A stretch of 37,580 nt of DNA from Anaerolineae bacterium (GCA_020433805.1 JAGRBZ010000027.1:1-37580); one strand, 5' to 3'; shown: positions 1 through 7,728, numbered from the stretch's first letter. Notes: generated by a model not told the origin, from the sequence alone. Numbers and translations: made by a program.

Positions 1-250
1 GCACTTCTTGTAACGGATATGTTTTGAAATAAACTAAAATGAATAATAACTTGTCGGCTGAACTTTTGAGAGTTGGTTTGCGCCCGCCGCCCACTTTTCG
101 TTTCCGGGCTTTACAAGAGGCACGTTTTTCAACATCCGCTTCCCAGGCTCGCTCAAAAGCCGGTAACAATTCATCGAATTCTTCGACCGTCAAACTAGTC
201 AATGTCATAAATCGGCTTGGTTTCTTTATCAACTCTTGGTAGGTCAGCAT
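1..250 (-). CDS. IS5-type transposase, N-terminal part, cut by the window edge
   Basis: Reading the minus strand from an ATG at 250 gives 83 uninterrupted codons to the window edge. The protein begins MLTYQELIKKPSRFMTLTSL, continues with TVEEFDELLPAFERAW and a basic stretch (KARKRKVGGGRKPTL), and ends LLFILVYFKTYPLQEV. This is the layout of the helix-turn-helix (HTH_Tnp_4-like) N-terminus that precedes the DDE_Tnp_4 catalytic domain in many short IS5-group transposases. The catalytic part would lie to the left of the window, so completeness cannot be judged. No terminal inverted repeat could be assigned with certainty between 250 and 349. The family call rests on the remembered N-terminal pattern, not on a search. 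Confidence 0.7.
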   Translation of the reverse strand, partial: MLTYQELIKKPSRFMTLTSLTVEEFDELLPAFERAWEADVEKRASCKARKRKVGGGRKPTLKSSADKLLFILVYFKTYPLQEV

Positions 251-348
251 TTTTGCTCTCTTTTCTTCTCTTATTTGCTGACCATTTTATTCTTTTTTTC
301 TTATTTCCGATATTGTCTAATTTAATGCGTAACATGCTTGGAGAAACA

Positions 349-493
349 ATGGATTACATCAACCTTGGTCGCACCGGCCTTAAGGTCTCTCGCATTTTGC
401 CTGGGCATGATGACCTACGGCACACTTGACTGGCGCAATTGGGTTCTGCCCAAAGATCAAAGCCACCCCTTCATCAAACGCGCTCTGGAATAA
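349..493 (+). pseudogene. Aldo/keto reductase 5' remnant, frameshifted and truncated
   Basis: ATG at 349 opens with MDYINLGRTGLKVSRI, the classic first strand of YghZ/Tas-type aldo/keto reductases. One extra T in the run near 395 breaks the frame. Shifting by one base restores CLGMMTYGTLDWRNWVLPKD and then SHPFIKRALE before a TAA at 491-493. The intact family is about 320-340 residues and only about 47 are represented, so this is a dead stub. It sits beside a transposase fragment, which suggests a deletion or insertion event removed the rest of the gene. Confidence 0.75.
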
Positions 494-698
494 TAGTGGC
501 CCTCTGTCAGGACAAACAGATGGAGCCTTGTTTGTCGATATTATTAAGAGATACGCTGATGAGCATAGCATTGTTTTAGGATTTTAGGACTTATTGAGCC
601 ACGCAGACAATATATCATAGGAGGTGTTAATAAATGTGTAAGGAATAAAGAGTATTCTAAAGACAATTAGTTCTTCTATAGAGTAGAAAGGTGTCCAG
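494..698. other. Gene-free gap with a short ORF tail
   Basis: After the reductase stub, the frame opening at 492 reads NSGPLSGQTDGALFVDIIKR and then YADEHSIVLGF before a stop near 586. It could be the 3' tail of another broken gene, but I do not recognise it. A good Shine-Dalgarno-like AGGAGG near 620 precedes an ATG that opens only a four-codon frame (MCKE). The last bases carry the ribosome site of msrA. Confidence 0.4.
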
Positions 699-1397
699 AT
701 GTTACGTAATAATCAACAAACCAAAAACACAATTATTCCTCTCATTGATATGGTAGTACCGGCAAAACTTGAAACAGCTACTTTTGCTCTGGGTTGATTC
801 TGGGGACCGGACGCCCAGTTTGGGAGTCTAAAAGGGGTCGTGCGCACGCGGGTTGGCTACACCGGCGGCAAAAAAGATAATCCCACCTATCACAGCCTTG
901 GCAACCATACCGAAACGCTACAGATCGATTACGATCCGACGGTGATTACCTATGATGAGCTGTTGGCTATATTCTGGAGCAGCCACAACCCCACCCGCCG
1001 AACCTGGAGCCAACAGTACAAAGCCGCCATCTTTGTTCACGATGATCGGCAACTGCGCCAGGCCGAACGGTCGAAAGCGGCCATTTCTGAGGAAAAGACG
1101 GGGCGTTTCTTCAACCGAACTATCCATACCGAGATCATCCCGTCCTCGACTTTTTATCGCGCGGAGAATTACCACCACAAATATCTATTGCAACATTCGC
1201 CGCAAATTTGGGATGAGATACGCGAGATCTATCGTAAGCCGTCGGACTGGATCAACTCGACCGCCGCGGCTCGATTAAACGGATATGTAGGTGGCTACGG
1301 CACGATGGCGCAGTTAGAAGAAGAGATTGATCGTTTGGGCTTGTCCACGCTTGGGCAGAAACAACTGTGGAAGATGGTGCGGCGGTTTGGGAAGTAA
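699..1397 (+). CDS. msrA: Peptide-methionine (S)-S-oxide reductase, putative selenoprotein (UGA at the catalytic Cys codon)
   Basis: MsrA reduces methionine-S-sulfoxide in proteins. From ATG 699 (AGAAAGG about 8 nt upstream) the frame runs to TAA at 1397, with a single in-frame TGA at 795-797, codon 33. That codon falls exactly where MsrA has its catalytic cysteine: ATFALG-(TGA)-FWGPDAQFG matches the family motif GCFWG. The rest is a full MsrA: RTRVGYTGG, YHSLGNHTE, YDELLAIFW, YRAENYHHKYL. The reading is 232 residues including the recoded one, a normal family length. No other cysteine occurs, so there is no resolving Cys. A hairpin just after the TGA fits a bacterial SECIS. Starting at the GTG near 840 would lose the active site. 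The alternative is a one-base nonsense mutation (TGC or TGT to TGA). Confidence 0.8.
805..839 (+). promoter_or_regulatory. Candidate bacterial SECIS hairpin downstream of the msrA TGA
   Basis: Seen in sequence: GAC (810-812) pairs with GTC (826-828), one G/A mismatch follows, then CCC (814-816) pairs with GGG (822-824), leaving loop AGTTT (817-821). An outer arm GACC (805-808) can pair with GGTC (836-839). The apical loop begins 20 nt after the last base of the TGA and has G as its second base. Known bacterial SECIS elements are hairpins at about this distance with a G among the first loop bases. The element lies inside the coding sequence, as expected for bacteria. No energy calculation was done. 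Confidence 0.55.
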
Positions 1398-1427
1398 TAG
1401 CCTGCGTTCGAAACATTAACACCGAGA

Positions 1428-1585
1428 ATGTCATTTCGCAGCACCAGCGGAGAAATCCCTGTGACAACACAATAAACAAGTGTCTGGCTGGCAAAAGGTG
1501 AAGAACAACGCCAAAATTCCCCGGCAAATGCTTCATTTGTTGAGGTAACTGAGGGATTTCTTCGCCCCCGGCTACGAAATGACAT
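1428..1585. repeat. 158-bp palindromic dispersed repeat
   Basis: The ends are an 11-bp perfect inverted repeat, ATGTCATTTCG (1428-1438) and CGAAATGACAT (1575-1585). Inside them AGAAATCCCT and AGGGATTTCT form a second pair of arms. This is the general layout of TCATTTCG-ended palindromic repeats seen between genes in many environmental bacteria. It encodes nothing recognisable. A relative with TCATTGCG ends lies at 34026-34101. Confidence 0.65.
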
Positions 1586-1641
1586 GAAACACCTCTGTTC
1601 CCGAACTCACCAAACCACGATGCAAGGCATCGTTCTTACCG

Positions 1642-1706
1642 TAAGGAAAAGGGGTGGATATGGGGGAGCTACCCTCCACGCCCCCCGGCCTACGGCGTTT
1701 TCCTTA
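1642..1706. repeat. Imperfect inverted repeat
   Basis: TAAGGAAAA (1642-1650) pairs with TTTTCCTTA (1698-1706). GGGGTGGA next to the left arm can pair with TCCAC-G-CCCC further in. The transcript would form a long hairpin. It has no T tract typical of a terminator, and its role is unknown. Confidence 0.45.
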
Positions 1707-1741
1707 GCAGGTTAAGAAATAAATATGTGGCACGACTATTC

Positions 1742-1777
1742 AGAGGGCTTGTTTATGTGTCTAACAAGCCCTCTTTT
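1742..1777 (+). terminator. Strong hairpin terminator between convergent genes
   Basis: A perfect 12-bp stem, AGAGGGCTTGTT (1742-1753) with AACAAGCCCTCT (1763-1774), has a 9-nt loop and is followed by TTT. It lies between the convergent msrA and persulfide dioxygenase genes. The T run favours the plus strand, but the stem could stop transcription from either side. Confidence 0.65.
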
Positions 1778-1802
1778 GCATTCTTACCCACGCCCACTCC
1801 AA

Positions 1803-3227
1803 TTAGCTGCGTAACACCGGTTGTCTGGCCTGATACCAGGCCTGATAATCGCCCTCTAAATTCTTGATATTGTTTCGGCCCCGGCTGGAGAGCAAGCCCG
1901 CGGCGATGTTCGATCGAAAACCGCTGAGGCAGTGCAGCACCACCGGCTGATCGTCTGGAATTTCGGCCAGGTAGTTGAGAATGTTTCCTAAAACAATGTT
2001 GCGGGCCGTAGGCAGATGTCCGGCAGCAAACTCGACGGCACCTCGGACATCTATCACGGCCACCTGTCCGGCCTTAATGTCGTGAGCGACCTCTTCAATC
2101 GTCGTTTGAGGAATGGTGTTTAGTTGGTTTCCCGTTTCTTGAGACCATTTCGACACCGTCTGAGGCGTGAAAAAGCCGGCAATCTTGTCGAGGCCAATAC
2201 GCCGCAAATCCGTCACGGCTTCTTGCAACTCCGTTTCTTCGATAATCAAATAAAAAGGCGTCTCCTCATTTAAGAAAGAACCGGCATAGGTCATAAAGGT
2301 TCGGGCTGAGAAAGGGTTGTTGAACGTGCCGGGGATATGTCCCCATGCAAAGTCAGAAATTGAACGGGCATCCATAATCGGAGCATCGCTCTGGCGCAAC
2401 GTCTCAAGGGTCTCGATCGACAAACGGGGCGGTAATACGCCATCGTTGATGAGCGCCGGACCTTCTTTATTAACCCGTTTCATCGTAGCAAAATAGCGTG
2501 GTGGCTCTGGTTGACCGGTCAGCACCGTGGTTACAAACTTAGCCTCGTCTTCAATTTGAAAGGCCCAGTTCGTTAGTCGCTCATAGCCAAGCGTGGTTGA
2601 GGGAACAGCGCCGAGCGCCTTTCCGCACGCACTCCCGGCTCCGTGCGCGGGCCAGATTTGTAGATAATCGGGCATTTTTTTGAAGCGCTGCAGCGAGCTG
2701 AACAGCATCCGAGCACCTTGCTCTTTAGTACCCTTGATACCGGCAGCCGTCTCCAACAAATCGGGCCGTCCGACATCGCCCACAAAGACAAAATCACCGC
2801 TAAAAACACCCATCGGCAGGCCGAACAAAGTCCCATCTCTCACCACAAACGATACATGTTCGGGGGTGTGGCCGGGGGTATGCATCACGTCGAATTTGAT
2901 GCGACCGATTTGCCAACTGTCGCCGTCTTTGAGCAGGCGGTGGGGATAATCGGCCAAATATTGGTATTGCCAATCGGGGCCGCCCTCGCCGGACAGGTAG
3001 AGCATCGCTCCGACCTTGTCAGCTAATACACGACAGCCGGAAACAAAGTCGGCATGAATGTGGGTTTCAGCCGCAGCTACAATGTAGACGCTTTCCGCTC
3101 GGGCTGCTTCCAGATAAGGTTCGATGTTGCGACCCGGATCGATGACAATGGCCTGGCCGGTCTCTTGGCAGCCCACCATATAGGATGCGTGGGCCAATTT
3201 GGGATCAAAGAAATAACGCAACAGCAT
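1803..3227 (-). CDS. Persulfide dioxygenase-like metallo-beta-lactamase fused to two rhodanese domains (CstB-like)
   Basis: The N-terminal ~250 residues are a metallo-beta-lactamase fold of the ETHE1/glyoxalase II group: THIHADFVSG (H56, H58, D60), HTPGHTPEH, GDFVFVGDVGRPDLLE and IWPAHGAGS. Such enzymes use mononuclear iron to oxidise glutathione- or CoA-type persulfides to sulfite. Two rhodanese domains follow. The first (about 275-360) lacks an active-site Cys and looks structural. The second has VVLHCLSGFRS with catalytic C433. At 474 residues it resembles CstB, which couples persulfide oxidation to thiosulfate formation. ATG 3227 is preceded by AAGGAGA at good spacing. Cytoplasmic, probably in sulfide detoxification. 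The exact substrate is inferred. Confidence 0.88.
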   Translation of the reverse strand: MLLRYFFDPKLAHASYMVGCQETGQAIVIDPGRNIEPYLEAARAESVYIVAAAETHIHADFVSGCRVLADKVGAMLYLSGEGGPDWQYQYLADYPHRLLKDGDSWQIGRIKFDVMHTPGHTPEHVSFVVRDGTLFGLPMGVFSGDFVFVGDVGRPDLLETAAGIKGTKEQGARMLFSSLQRFKKMPDYLQIWPAHGAGSACGKALGAVPSTTLGYERLTNWAFQIEDEAKFVTTVLTGQPEPPRYFATMKRVNKEGPALINDGVLPPRLSIETLETLRQSDAPIMDARSISDFAWGHIPGTFNNPFSARTFMTYAGSFLNEETPFYLIIEETELQEAVTDLRRIGLDKIAGFFTPQTVSKWSQETGNQLNTIPQTTIEEVAHDIKAGQVAVIDVRGAVEFAAGHLPTARNIVLGNILNYLAEIPDDQPVVLHCLSGFRSNIAAGLLSSRGRNNIKNLEGDYQAWYQARQPVLRS

Positions 3228-3387
3228 GGTTGGTCTCCTTCTGATGGCTTGGATTTAACAAGACTTGGTTAATCAATGTGTTACTGTGTAAAATAGCATC
3301 TGACCGTAAGTTCACAGTAAATCCAGCGTAAGTTGGCTGACGCTGCTTAATAAGCTGGAATGCTTTGTGGTTTTAGAAATTAATTGG

Positions 3388-3415
3388 GGAGTCACAAAGC
3401 TAGCTTTGTGACTCC
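3388..3415. repeat. Perfect 28-bp palindrome
   Basis: GGAGTCACAAAGC (3388-3400), a central TA, then GCTTTGTGACTCC (3403-3415). The whole block is self-complementary. It could be a dimeric regulator site or a cruciform. The missing loop and T run make a terminator unlikely. Confidence 0.6.
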
Positions 3416-3608
3416 GGCTTGTACCCTTAATGTGTTGTTTGTTATGGGAGTTTGTGAGGACTGAACTCGGTGAGCACGAAATTAATTCGACAGTTGGTGC
3501 TGGTCAAATAAAAAAATGGGTGATTGTGCCACACCCATTCAGAAGAAAGATCAACATCTTGGGGCTATCGCCCAGAGGAATATCGCTTTAGAAAATGGTG
3601 GGGAGGGG

Positions 3609-3643
3609 GGAGTAAGGAACAATTAATTTTGCCTCCTTACTCC
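3609..3643. repeat. Hairpin with 10-bp perfect stem
   Basis: GGAGTAAGGA (3609-3618) pairs with TCCTTACTCC (3634-3643) around a 15-nt AT-rich loop. It lies about 60 bp beyond the sirtuin stop and could act as a weak terminator, though no T tract follows on the minus strand. Confidence 0.45.
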
Positions 3644-3675
3644 TATGGCAACCTTTCGGTATAGTTGTCTAATCT

Positions 3676-3696
3676 CCAGTTACCAGTTACCAATTA
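3676..3696. repeat. Heptamer tandem repeat, 3 copies
   Basis: CCAGTTA, CCAGTTA and CCAATTA run head to tail, with further C-rich bases after them. This resembles the short tandemly repeated heptamers known between genes in cyanobacteria and other filamentous bacteria. Confidence 0.55.
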
Positions 3697-3702
3697 CCCC
3701 CA

Positions 3703-4500
3703 TCAATGCTCGATAAAATAGCTCCAGATTTTCTCCATCGCCTCAGCCGCTCGCAGGGGCAAGCGGTAAGTTACGATGTCCGAAATAGGTGTATCGGATG
3801 GATTGATTTCCACGGTCGGGATGCCTCGATAACCGGCGTCGATAACGGGTCTCAAGATATAAGGAAATGAACTGGACGTGCCGATGGCGATAACGAGATC
3901 GACGGGCTGGGAGGCCAACTCGACCATGCCAAGAACAGCTTCGTCCGATAGTTGTTCACCAAAGAGCACTACATTGGGTCTGATCAGCCCGCCGCAGTGA
4001 GGGCATAAGGGCGGCAGTTCGGGTTGTACCTCATAATTGTCTACCAGGTCAGAGGCCGAGAAATCGGCGTGGCAGTGGATGCAGTACAGGTCGAAGGCGT
4101 GGCCGTGAACTTCGATGAGGTTGGTGCTGCCGGCTTCTCGGTGAAAGCCGTCGATATTTTGTGTCAAAACCACCGACTGTGGTTTGCGCTGCTGGAGCAA
4201 GGCTATGATTTCGTGCGCGCGATTAAACTTGGCCCCATGACAGGCAGCGCCAAGCTGCCATAGGTACTTCCAGGTAATGTCGGGCCGCCGCTTAAACATT
4301 GTGCTGCTTAAGGCCGTTTCGATAGTGATACCATCCTCGGTGAATTGGTCGTGATACAACCCGCCTACCCCGCGATAGGTCGGCAGACCGGAGTCGGCTG
4401 AAATACCGGCCCCGGTGATAAAGAGAATTCGTTTAGCCTTGTTGATCTCTGAAGCAACGTATTTGATTGTTTTTGTGATGTCATCTTGATGGGTGATCAT
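3703..4500 (-). CDS. Sir2-family NAD-dependent protein deacylase (sirtuin)
   Basis: Sirtuins remove acyl groups from protein lysines using NAD+. The 265-residue protein has the NAD-binding GAGISADSGLPTYRG (residues 30-44), TQNIDGFH (113-120), catalytic His in EVHG (H132), and a zinc site from Cys140, Cys143, Cys166 and Cys169. AIGTSSSFPY closes the Rossmann part. Length and motif order match bacterial CobB/SIR2 proteins. ATG 4500 follows an AGAAGAGG stretch about 10 nt upstream. It lies 45 bp downstream of the tandem kinase gene on the same strand, so cotranscription is possible. Substrates cannot be read from sequence. Confidence 0.93.
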   Translation of the reverse strand: MITHQDDITKTIKYVASEINKAKRILFITGAGISADSGLPTYRGVGGLYHDQFTEDGITIETALSSTMFKRRPDITWKYLWQLGAACHGAKFNRAHEIIALLQQRKPQSVVLTQNIDGFHREAGSTNLIEVHGHAFDLYCIHCHADFSASDLVDNYEVQPELPPLCPHCGGLIRPNVVLFGEQLSDEAVLGMVELASQPVDLVIAIGTSSSFPYILRPVIDAGYRGIPTVEINPSDTPISDIVTYRLPLRAAEAMEKIWSYFIEH

Positions 4501-4544
4501 AGTTGATAACCTCTTCTCTTTTGATGCCTAAGGATAGTCCTTTA

Positions 4545-6518
4545 TTACAAACTTACCAAATCATCCGTTAGGCGTCGCAAAAGCATCCGTCCGCTTGCCA
4601 ATTCTACAACGTCATGGGCAAACGCACCGGCAGAGGGATATCGGTCAGCCGGATTTTTAGCTAAAACCCGGTCGATAATGGTTTGACATTCCGGCGCTAA
4701 AGCGGAGTTGATCTCGCTAAGGCGAGGAATCGGTTGCGTTATATGCGCCAGCATCGTTGCGTACGATGTGGGGTTTGGGTAAGGCAGTTGGCCGGTTAAA
4801 GCCTCAAAAAAGATAACACCGAGGGAGTAAATGTCGCTGCGGGGATCGGGTTGGTAGGTCGTTTTATTGAGAGAAGCCTCAGCTTGCTCCGGACTCATAT
4901 ACATCGGCGTTCCGCCAACTTGAGGCGGGGTATCGTCGCTATGGGGAGTCTGTTCCAAAATGGTAGCGATACCAAAATCGGACAGAAAAGCTTCACCAGC
5001 AGCATTAAACATGATGTTGGCTGACTTTACATCTTGATGAATGATGTTTCGTCGATGCGCTTCATCTACTGCTGCGGCTATTCGTTCGATAATTTTGGCT
5101 GTTTGACGCAAATTTAGCGCATTTTGGTCCATCCGGTCGGACAGCGTACCACCGGGTAGATATTGCATGACGATATAAGGTTGATCATCGTGCTCTCCAA
5201 AGTCGTAAATACGAACAACGGCTTCGTGGTTAAATTTGGCAACCAGTTCGGCCTCGCGTTGAAAGCTTTGGCGAAACTCCGGTGCAAAAGAAAAGACGCA
5301 TGGTAAAACCTTTATAGCTACCTGGCGATTGGTTTGCGGATCGTAGGCTCGGTAGACAACACCCATTGCACCTCGGCCAAGCTCTTCTTGAATATGATAG
5401 CGCCCGATAGACTTTTCGGATAGGGCAGCTTCTTCGGTTTGAGATGATAGGGAGTGTTCAGACGATGGGGTTACCACGTTGGAGGCCGGGATTGGCGGCA
5501 ATGGCTCAGTAATTGGCTCGAAATACCAGCGCCCGGAAACAATTTCTTCAGCATGTTGCGCCAAATGGGTGGCTGTTGTATAGCGATCTTCAGGGTTCGT
5601 AGCCAGCGCCCGATCAATAAGCGCCTGGTACGTGCTTGGTAAATTCGGTTTGATGCTCCGCAGTTGAGGTGGTGGTTCGGTGAGCCGGGCCAGTGCTGCC
5701 TCGTATCGATTGCCGGACTGATAGGGCAGTTGACCGGTTAGGGCTTCAAAAATGGTGACGCCCAAGGCATAAATATCGCTTTTCTCGTCGCTGATGATCT
5801 CGTCTCCGGCTTTTAAGGCTGCGGCCTGTTCCGGGCTAATGTAATCGAGCTGAATTTGAATGGCATTCTGGCTTCCCTCACCGGATGTCGCTTCGGTAAA
5901 TTGGGTAATACCGAAATCAGACAGATAGGCTTGATCTTCATCATCGAAAAGGATATTGCCGGGATTAATTTGACCATGAATGATGCCTTGTCGATGCGCT
6001 TGATCGAGCGCCCCGGCGATGCGCTTGAGAATAGGAACCATTTCACCAAGGGAATAGATTTTTTCAGGAAGACGCCGTTCGAGGGTGCCGCCGGCTAAAT
6101 AAGGCATAACGACAAAGGGATGATCATCGGTTTCACCAAAGTCAAAAACCTGCACAATCGAGGGATGTTCCATTGCCGCGATGACTTTGATTTCGCGCTG
6201 AAACCGTTCGTGGAAATCATCAGTTACAGAAAAACTGGGCAGAAGCGCTCGGATAGCCACTTCGCGCCCTAATTTTGGGTCGTGCCCGCGATAGACCATG
6301 GTGCTACCACGCTGTCCCAATTCTGCACAGATTTGATAGCGACCGATCGTTTTGTAGGAATTTTGGGTGACCACAGAGGCTGTGCCAACCGCAGACTCGT
6401 TTTCAGTCTTTGCCCACCAAAACTTATTCACCAGAAATACTTTTAATGATGTAAGACGTTGCCGCCATTGGTGGTAAATTGAAGGAGTCATAAAGTAGCC
6501 CTTACTGTTCTTGATCAT
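4545..6518 (-). CDS. Tandem Ser/Thr protein kinase: inactive-looking first domain, active-looking second domain
   Basis: Two PknB-type kinase domains lie in one 657-residue chain without a clear membrane segment. Domain 1 (about 60-330) has VAIR with R90 replacing the ATP-anchoring Lys, and HGQINPGN at H181 in place of HRDxKPxN, so the catalytic Asp is Gln183. DFG is kept. It should be a pseudokinase. Domain 2 (about 371-645) has GRGAMGVVY, VAIK, HQDVKSAN (H494, D496), DFG and SPEQA, all consistent with activity. The two domains share GTLxxR, SDIYxLGVxxFEALTGQLPY and AxNPxDRY blocks, so internal duplication is likely. A start at Met10 (6491) has a better ribosome site (AAGGG) than 6518. The pseudokinase may regulate its partner (inference). 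Confidence 0.9.
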   Translation of the reverse strand: MIKNSKGYFMTPSIYHQWRQRLTSLKVFLVNKFWWAKTENESAVGTASVVTQNSYKTIGRYQICAELGQRGSTMVYRGHDPKLGREVAIRALLPSFSVTDDFHERFQREIKVIAAMEHPSIVQVFDFGETDDHPFVVMPYLAGGTLERRLPEKIYSLGEMVPILKRIAGALDQAHRQGIIHGQINPGNILFDDEDQAYLSDFGITQFTEATSGEGSQNAIQIQLDYISPEQAAALKAGDEIISDEKSDIYALGVTIFEALTGQLPYQSGNRYEAALARLTEPPPQLRSIKPNLPSTYQALIDRALATNPEDRYTTATHLAQHAEEIVSGRWYFEPITEPLPPIPASNVVTPSSEHSLSSQTEEAALSEKSIGRYHIQEELGRGAMGVVYRAYDPQTNRQVAIKVLPCVFSFAPEFRQSFQREAELVAKFNHEAVVRIYDFGEHDDQPYIVMQYLPGGTLSDRMDQNALNLRQTAKIIERIAAAVDEAHRRNIIHQDVKSANIMFNAAGEAFLSDFGIATILEQTPHSDDTPPQVGGTPMYMSPEQAEASLNKTTYQPDPRSDIYSLGVIFFEALTGQLPYPNPTSYATMLAHITQPIPRLSEINSALAPECQTIIDRVLAKNPADRYPSAGAFAHDVVELASGRMLLRRLTDDLVSL

Positions 6519-6547
6519 TAAAAGGTAATGGTTCTTTTGGAACTCAG

Positions 6548-6631
6548 GGGGTTGACAAGGTCGTAAAACGCAAAACGTAAAACGACATTATTTTTTACGC
6601 ATCACGTTTTACGTTTTATGGCGTCAACCCC
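6548..6631. repeat. 84-bp inverted repeat carrying heptamer tandem units
   Basis: Outer arms GGGGTTGAC (6548-6556) and GTCAACCCC (6623-6631). The left half holds CGTAAAA, CGCAAAA and CGTAAAA in tandem (6562-6582), and the right half holds the complementary CGTTTTACGTTTTA. It lies just upstream of the tandem kinase gene. Its arm layout recalls short mobile palindromes. No coding capacity. Confidence 0.55.
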
Positions 6632-7241
6632 ACGAAATCCTGTTGAACCAAGGTAATAAACCAACCGTGCCGATCGGAAATGGTGTAAACTGAGGGTTAT
6701 GAGATGTTCAAGTAGGTCTGACGATGGGTAAGCGCGCTTATTTTACCATCAGAAATTGAGATAATCAACCTACATTTATGTTTGTAAGTTCTGTTCGTTG
6801 TCAAAGTCAGATTTATAAAGTGTTGTCACCGATGACCCATCATAGTGACATAGTATAAAATCAACATGTCCCTTAACTGCGAAAAATCGGATAAATCGGT
6901 CGACATAATTTTTCGCAGTAGCTAAATAGAGAGACTTGAGGAAAAACTGGCTCGTTAGCCTTGGGTTCGTAAGGATTTTTATAAGGAACTTCTGTATACT
7001 TATCCATTCTTGAAGAAATGTTGGGGAATTGATTAGTGATGGATTGGTTGAAAGAGGACGTGTTAAAGTACGCGAGCTTTATGTCTTTGTCGAGACAGCA
7101 CGAAAGGGGAGCTGCCAGCATAATTCTATGCTTTTTGACAGCTAGAAGCGAACTGCATCCGTTATCGAAAAGAAAAGCAAGATAAAAGCATCGCAGACAT
7201 GGCATACCTACGCTTTTCTTAAATTTATAGAACGGTAGAGA
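6632..7241. other. 610-bp region without a supported gene
   Basis: AT-rich DNA with a perfect 12-bp inverted repeat, ACTGCGAAAAAT (6876-6887) and ATTTTTCGCAGT (6908-6919). Short open frames exist on both strands between 6873 and 7205. On the plus strand there are pieces such as ERGRVKVRELYVFVETARKG and, in another frame, RKEKQDKSIADMA. None gives a recognisable domain, a convincing start or an uninterrupted gene. It may be a decayed mobile element or gene. I could not identify it. Confidence 0.4.
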
Positions 7242-7568
7242 TTACGATCCGTTTTCAGCGAAGACGGGATTGGGTTTGGTTACCGCTTGGTCCGCTTCAG
7301 GGGGCCGGTTAGGAAACGCGACGCCCGGCATGGGTCGTTTACTACTTGACTGTGGATCAATATTGATAATTTTGGGCGAAGGACGTTTCTCCTCCGCAGC
7401 GGGTTTAATACCGACGGGTGGTGCTGATGGTTGGGGTTGATTAGGTACGACGCCGTGAATAGCGCCGCATTTGTGGCAGTAGACAAGCAGAAACATCCGC
7501 ATATCTTCGACTGCAAGGCAGTCGATACCGCATGCGTTACAATGGGGGCATTTGGGTGTTGTTGACAT
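7242..7568 (-). CDS. Small zinc-ribbon protein with Pro-rich tail
   Basis: A 108-residue protein starting MSTTPKCPHCNACGIDCLAV, with a second pair in YCHKCGAIHG. The CPHC and CHKC knuckles near residues 7-10 and 31-34 form a plausible single zinc ribbon. The rest is low-complexity, Pro/Ser-rich and probably disordered. ATG 7568 has GGAGGT six bases upstream, so translation is convincing. I know no specific function; such proteins are usually annotated as hypothetical. It follows tRNA-Val on the same strand by about 87 bp. Confidence 0.75.
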   Translation of the reverse strand: MSTTPKCPHCNACGIDCLAVEDMRMFLLVYCHKCGAIHGVVPNQPQPSAPPVGIKPAAEEKRPSPKIINIDPQSSSKRPMPGVAFPNRPPEADQAVTKPNPVFAENGS

Positions 7569-7654
7569 GTGAGACCTCCGGTTTCTAGGAGCTAGTTATT
7601 AAAGAACCGTCGGCCTCTCCTCTCTTAGCAGTCAGTCATACCGTTGTTAAAAAA

Positions 7655-7728
7655 TGGGCGATATTGGACTCGAACCAATGACCCCCTCGGTGTAAGCGAG
7701 GTGCTCTAGCCAACTGAGCTAATCGCCC
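7655..7728 (-). tRNA. tRNA-Val (anticodon UAC)
   Basis: Minus-strand cloverleaf: acceptor GGGCGAT/ATCGCCC (7 bp), D-stem GCTC/GAGC, anticodon stem CCTCG/CGAGG with loop CTTACAC giving anticodon TAC, T-stem ATTGG/CCAAT with loop TTCGAGT, discriminator A. CCA is not encoded. A T run follows the 3' end on the minus strand. Confidence 0.97.

Larger units (their letters stand above)
3228..3702. other. 475-bp intergenic region rich in short palindromes
   Basis: No coding region is supported here. It holds a perfect 28-bp palindrome (3388-3415), a 10-bp stem hairpin (3609-3643) and a three-copy heptamer repeat (3676-3696), listed separately. It separates the sirtuin gene from the downstream dioxygenase gene on the same strand, so the two are probably not one operon. 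Confidence 0.6.

Noticed and set aside
617..648. ATG with a strong AGGAGG upstream
   Set aside because: It opens only four codons. A leader peptide role cannot be supported.
840..1397. MsrA starting at the GTG near 840
   Set aside because: It would lack the active-site motif. The upstream frame with one TGA gives a complete N-terminus and a ribosome site.
6873..7205. 110-codon minus-strand frame as a gene
   Set aside because: The composition is unlike a folded protein, no ribosome site is convincing, and a palindrome lies inside its 3' end.
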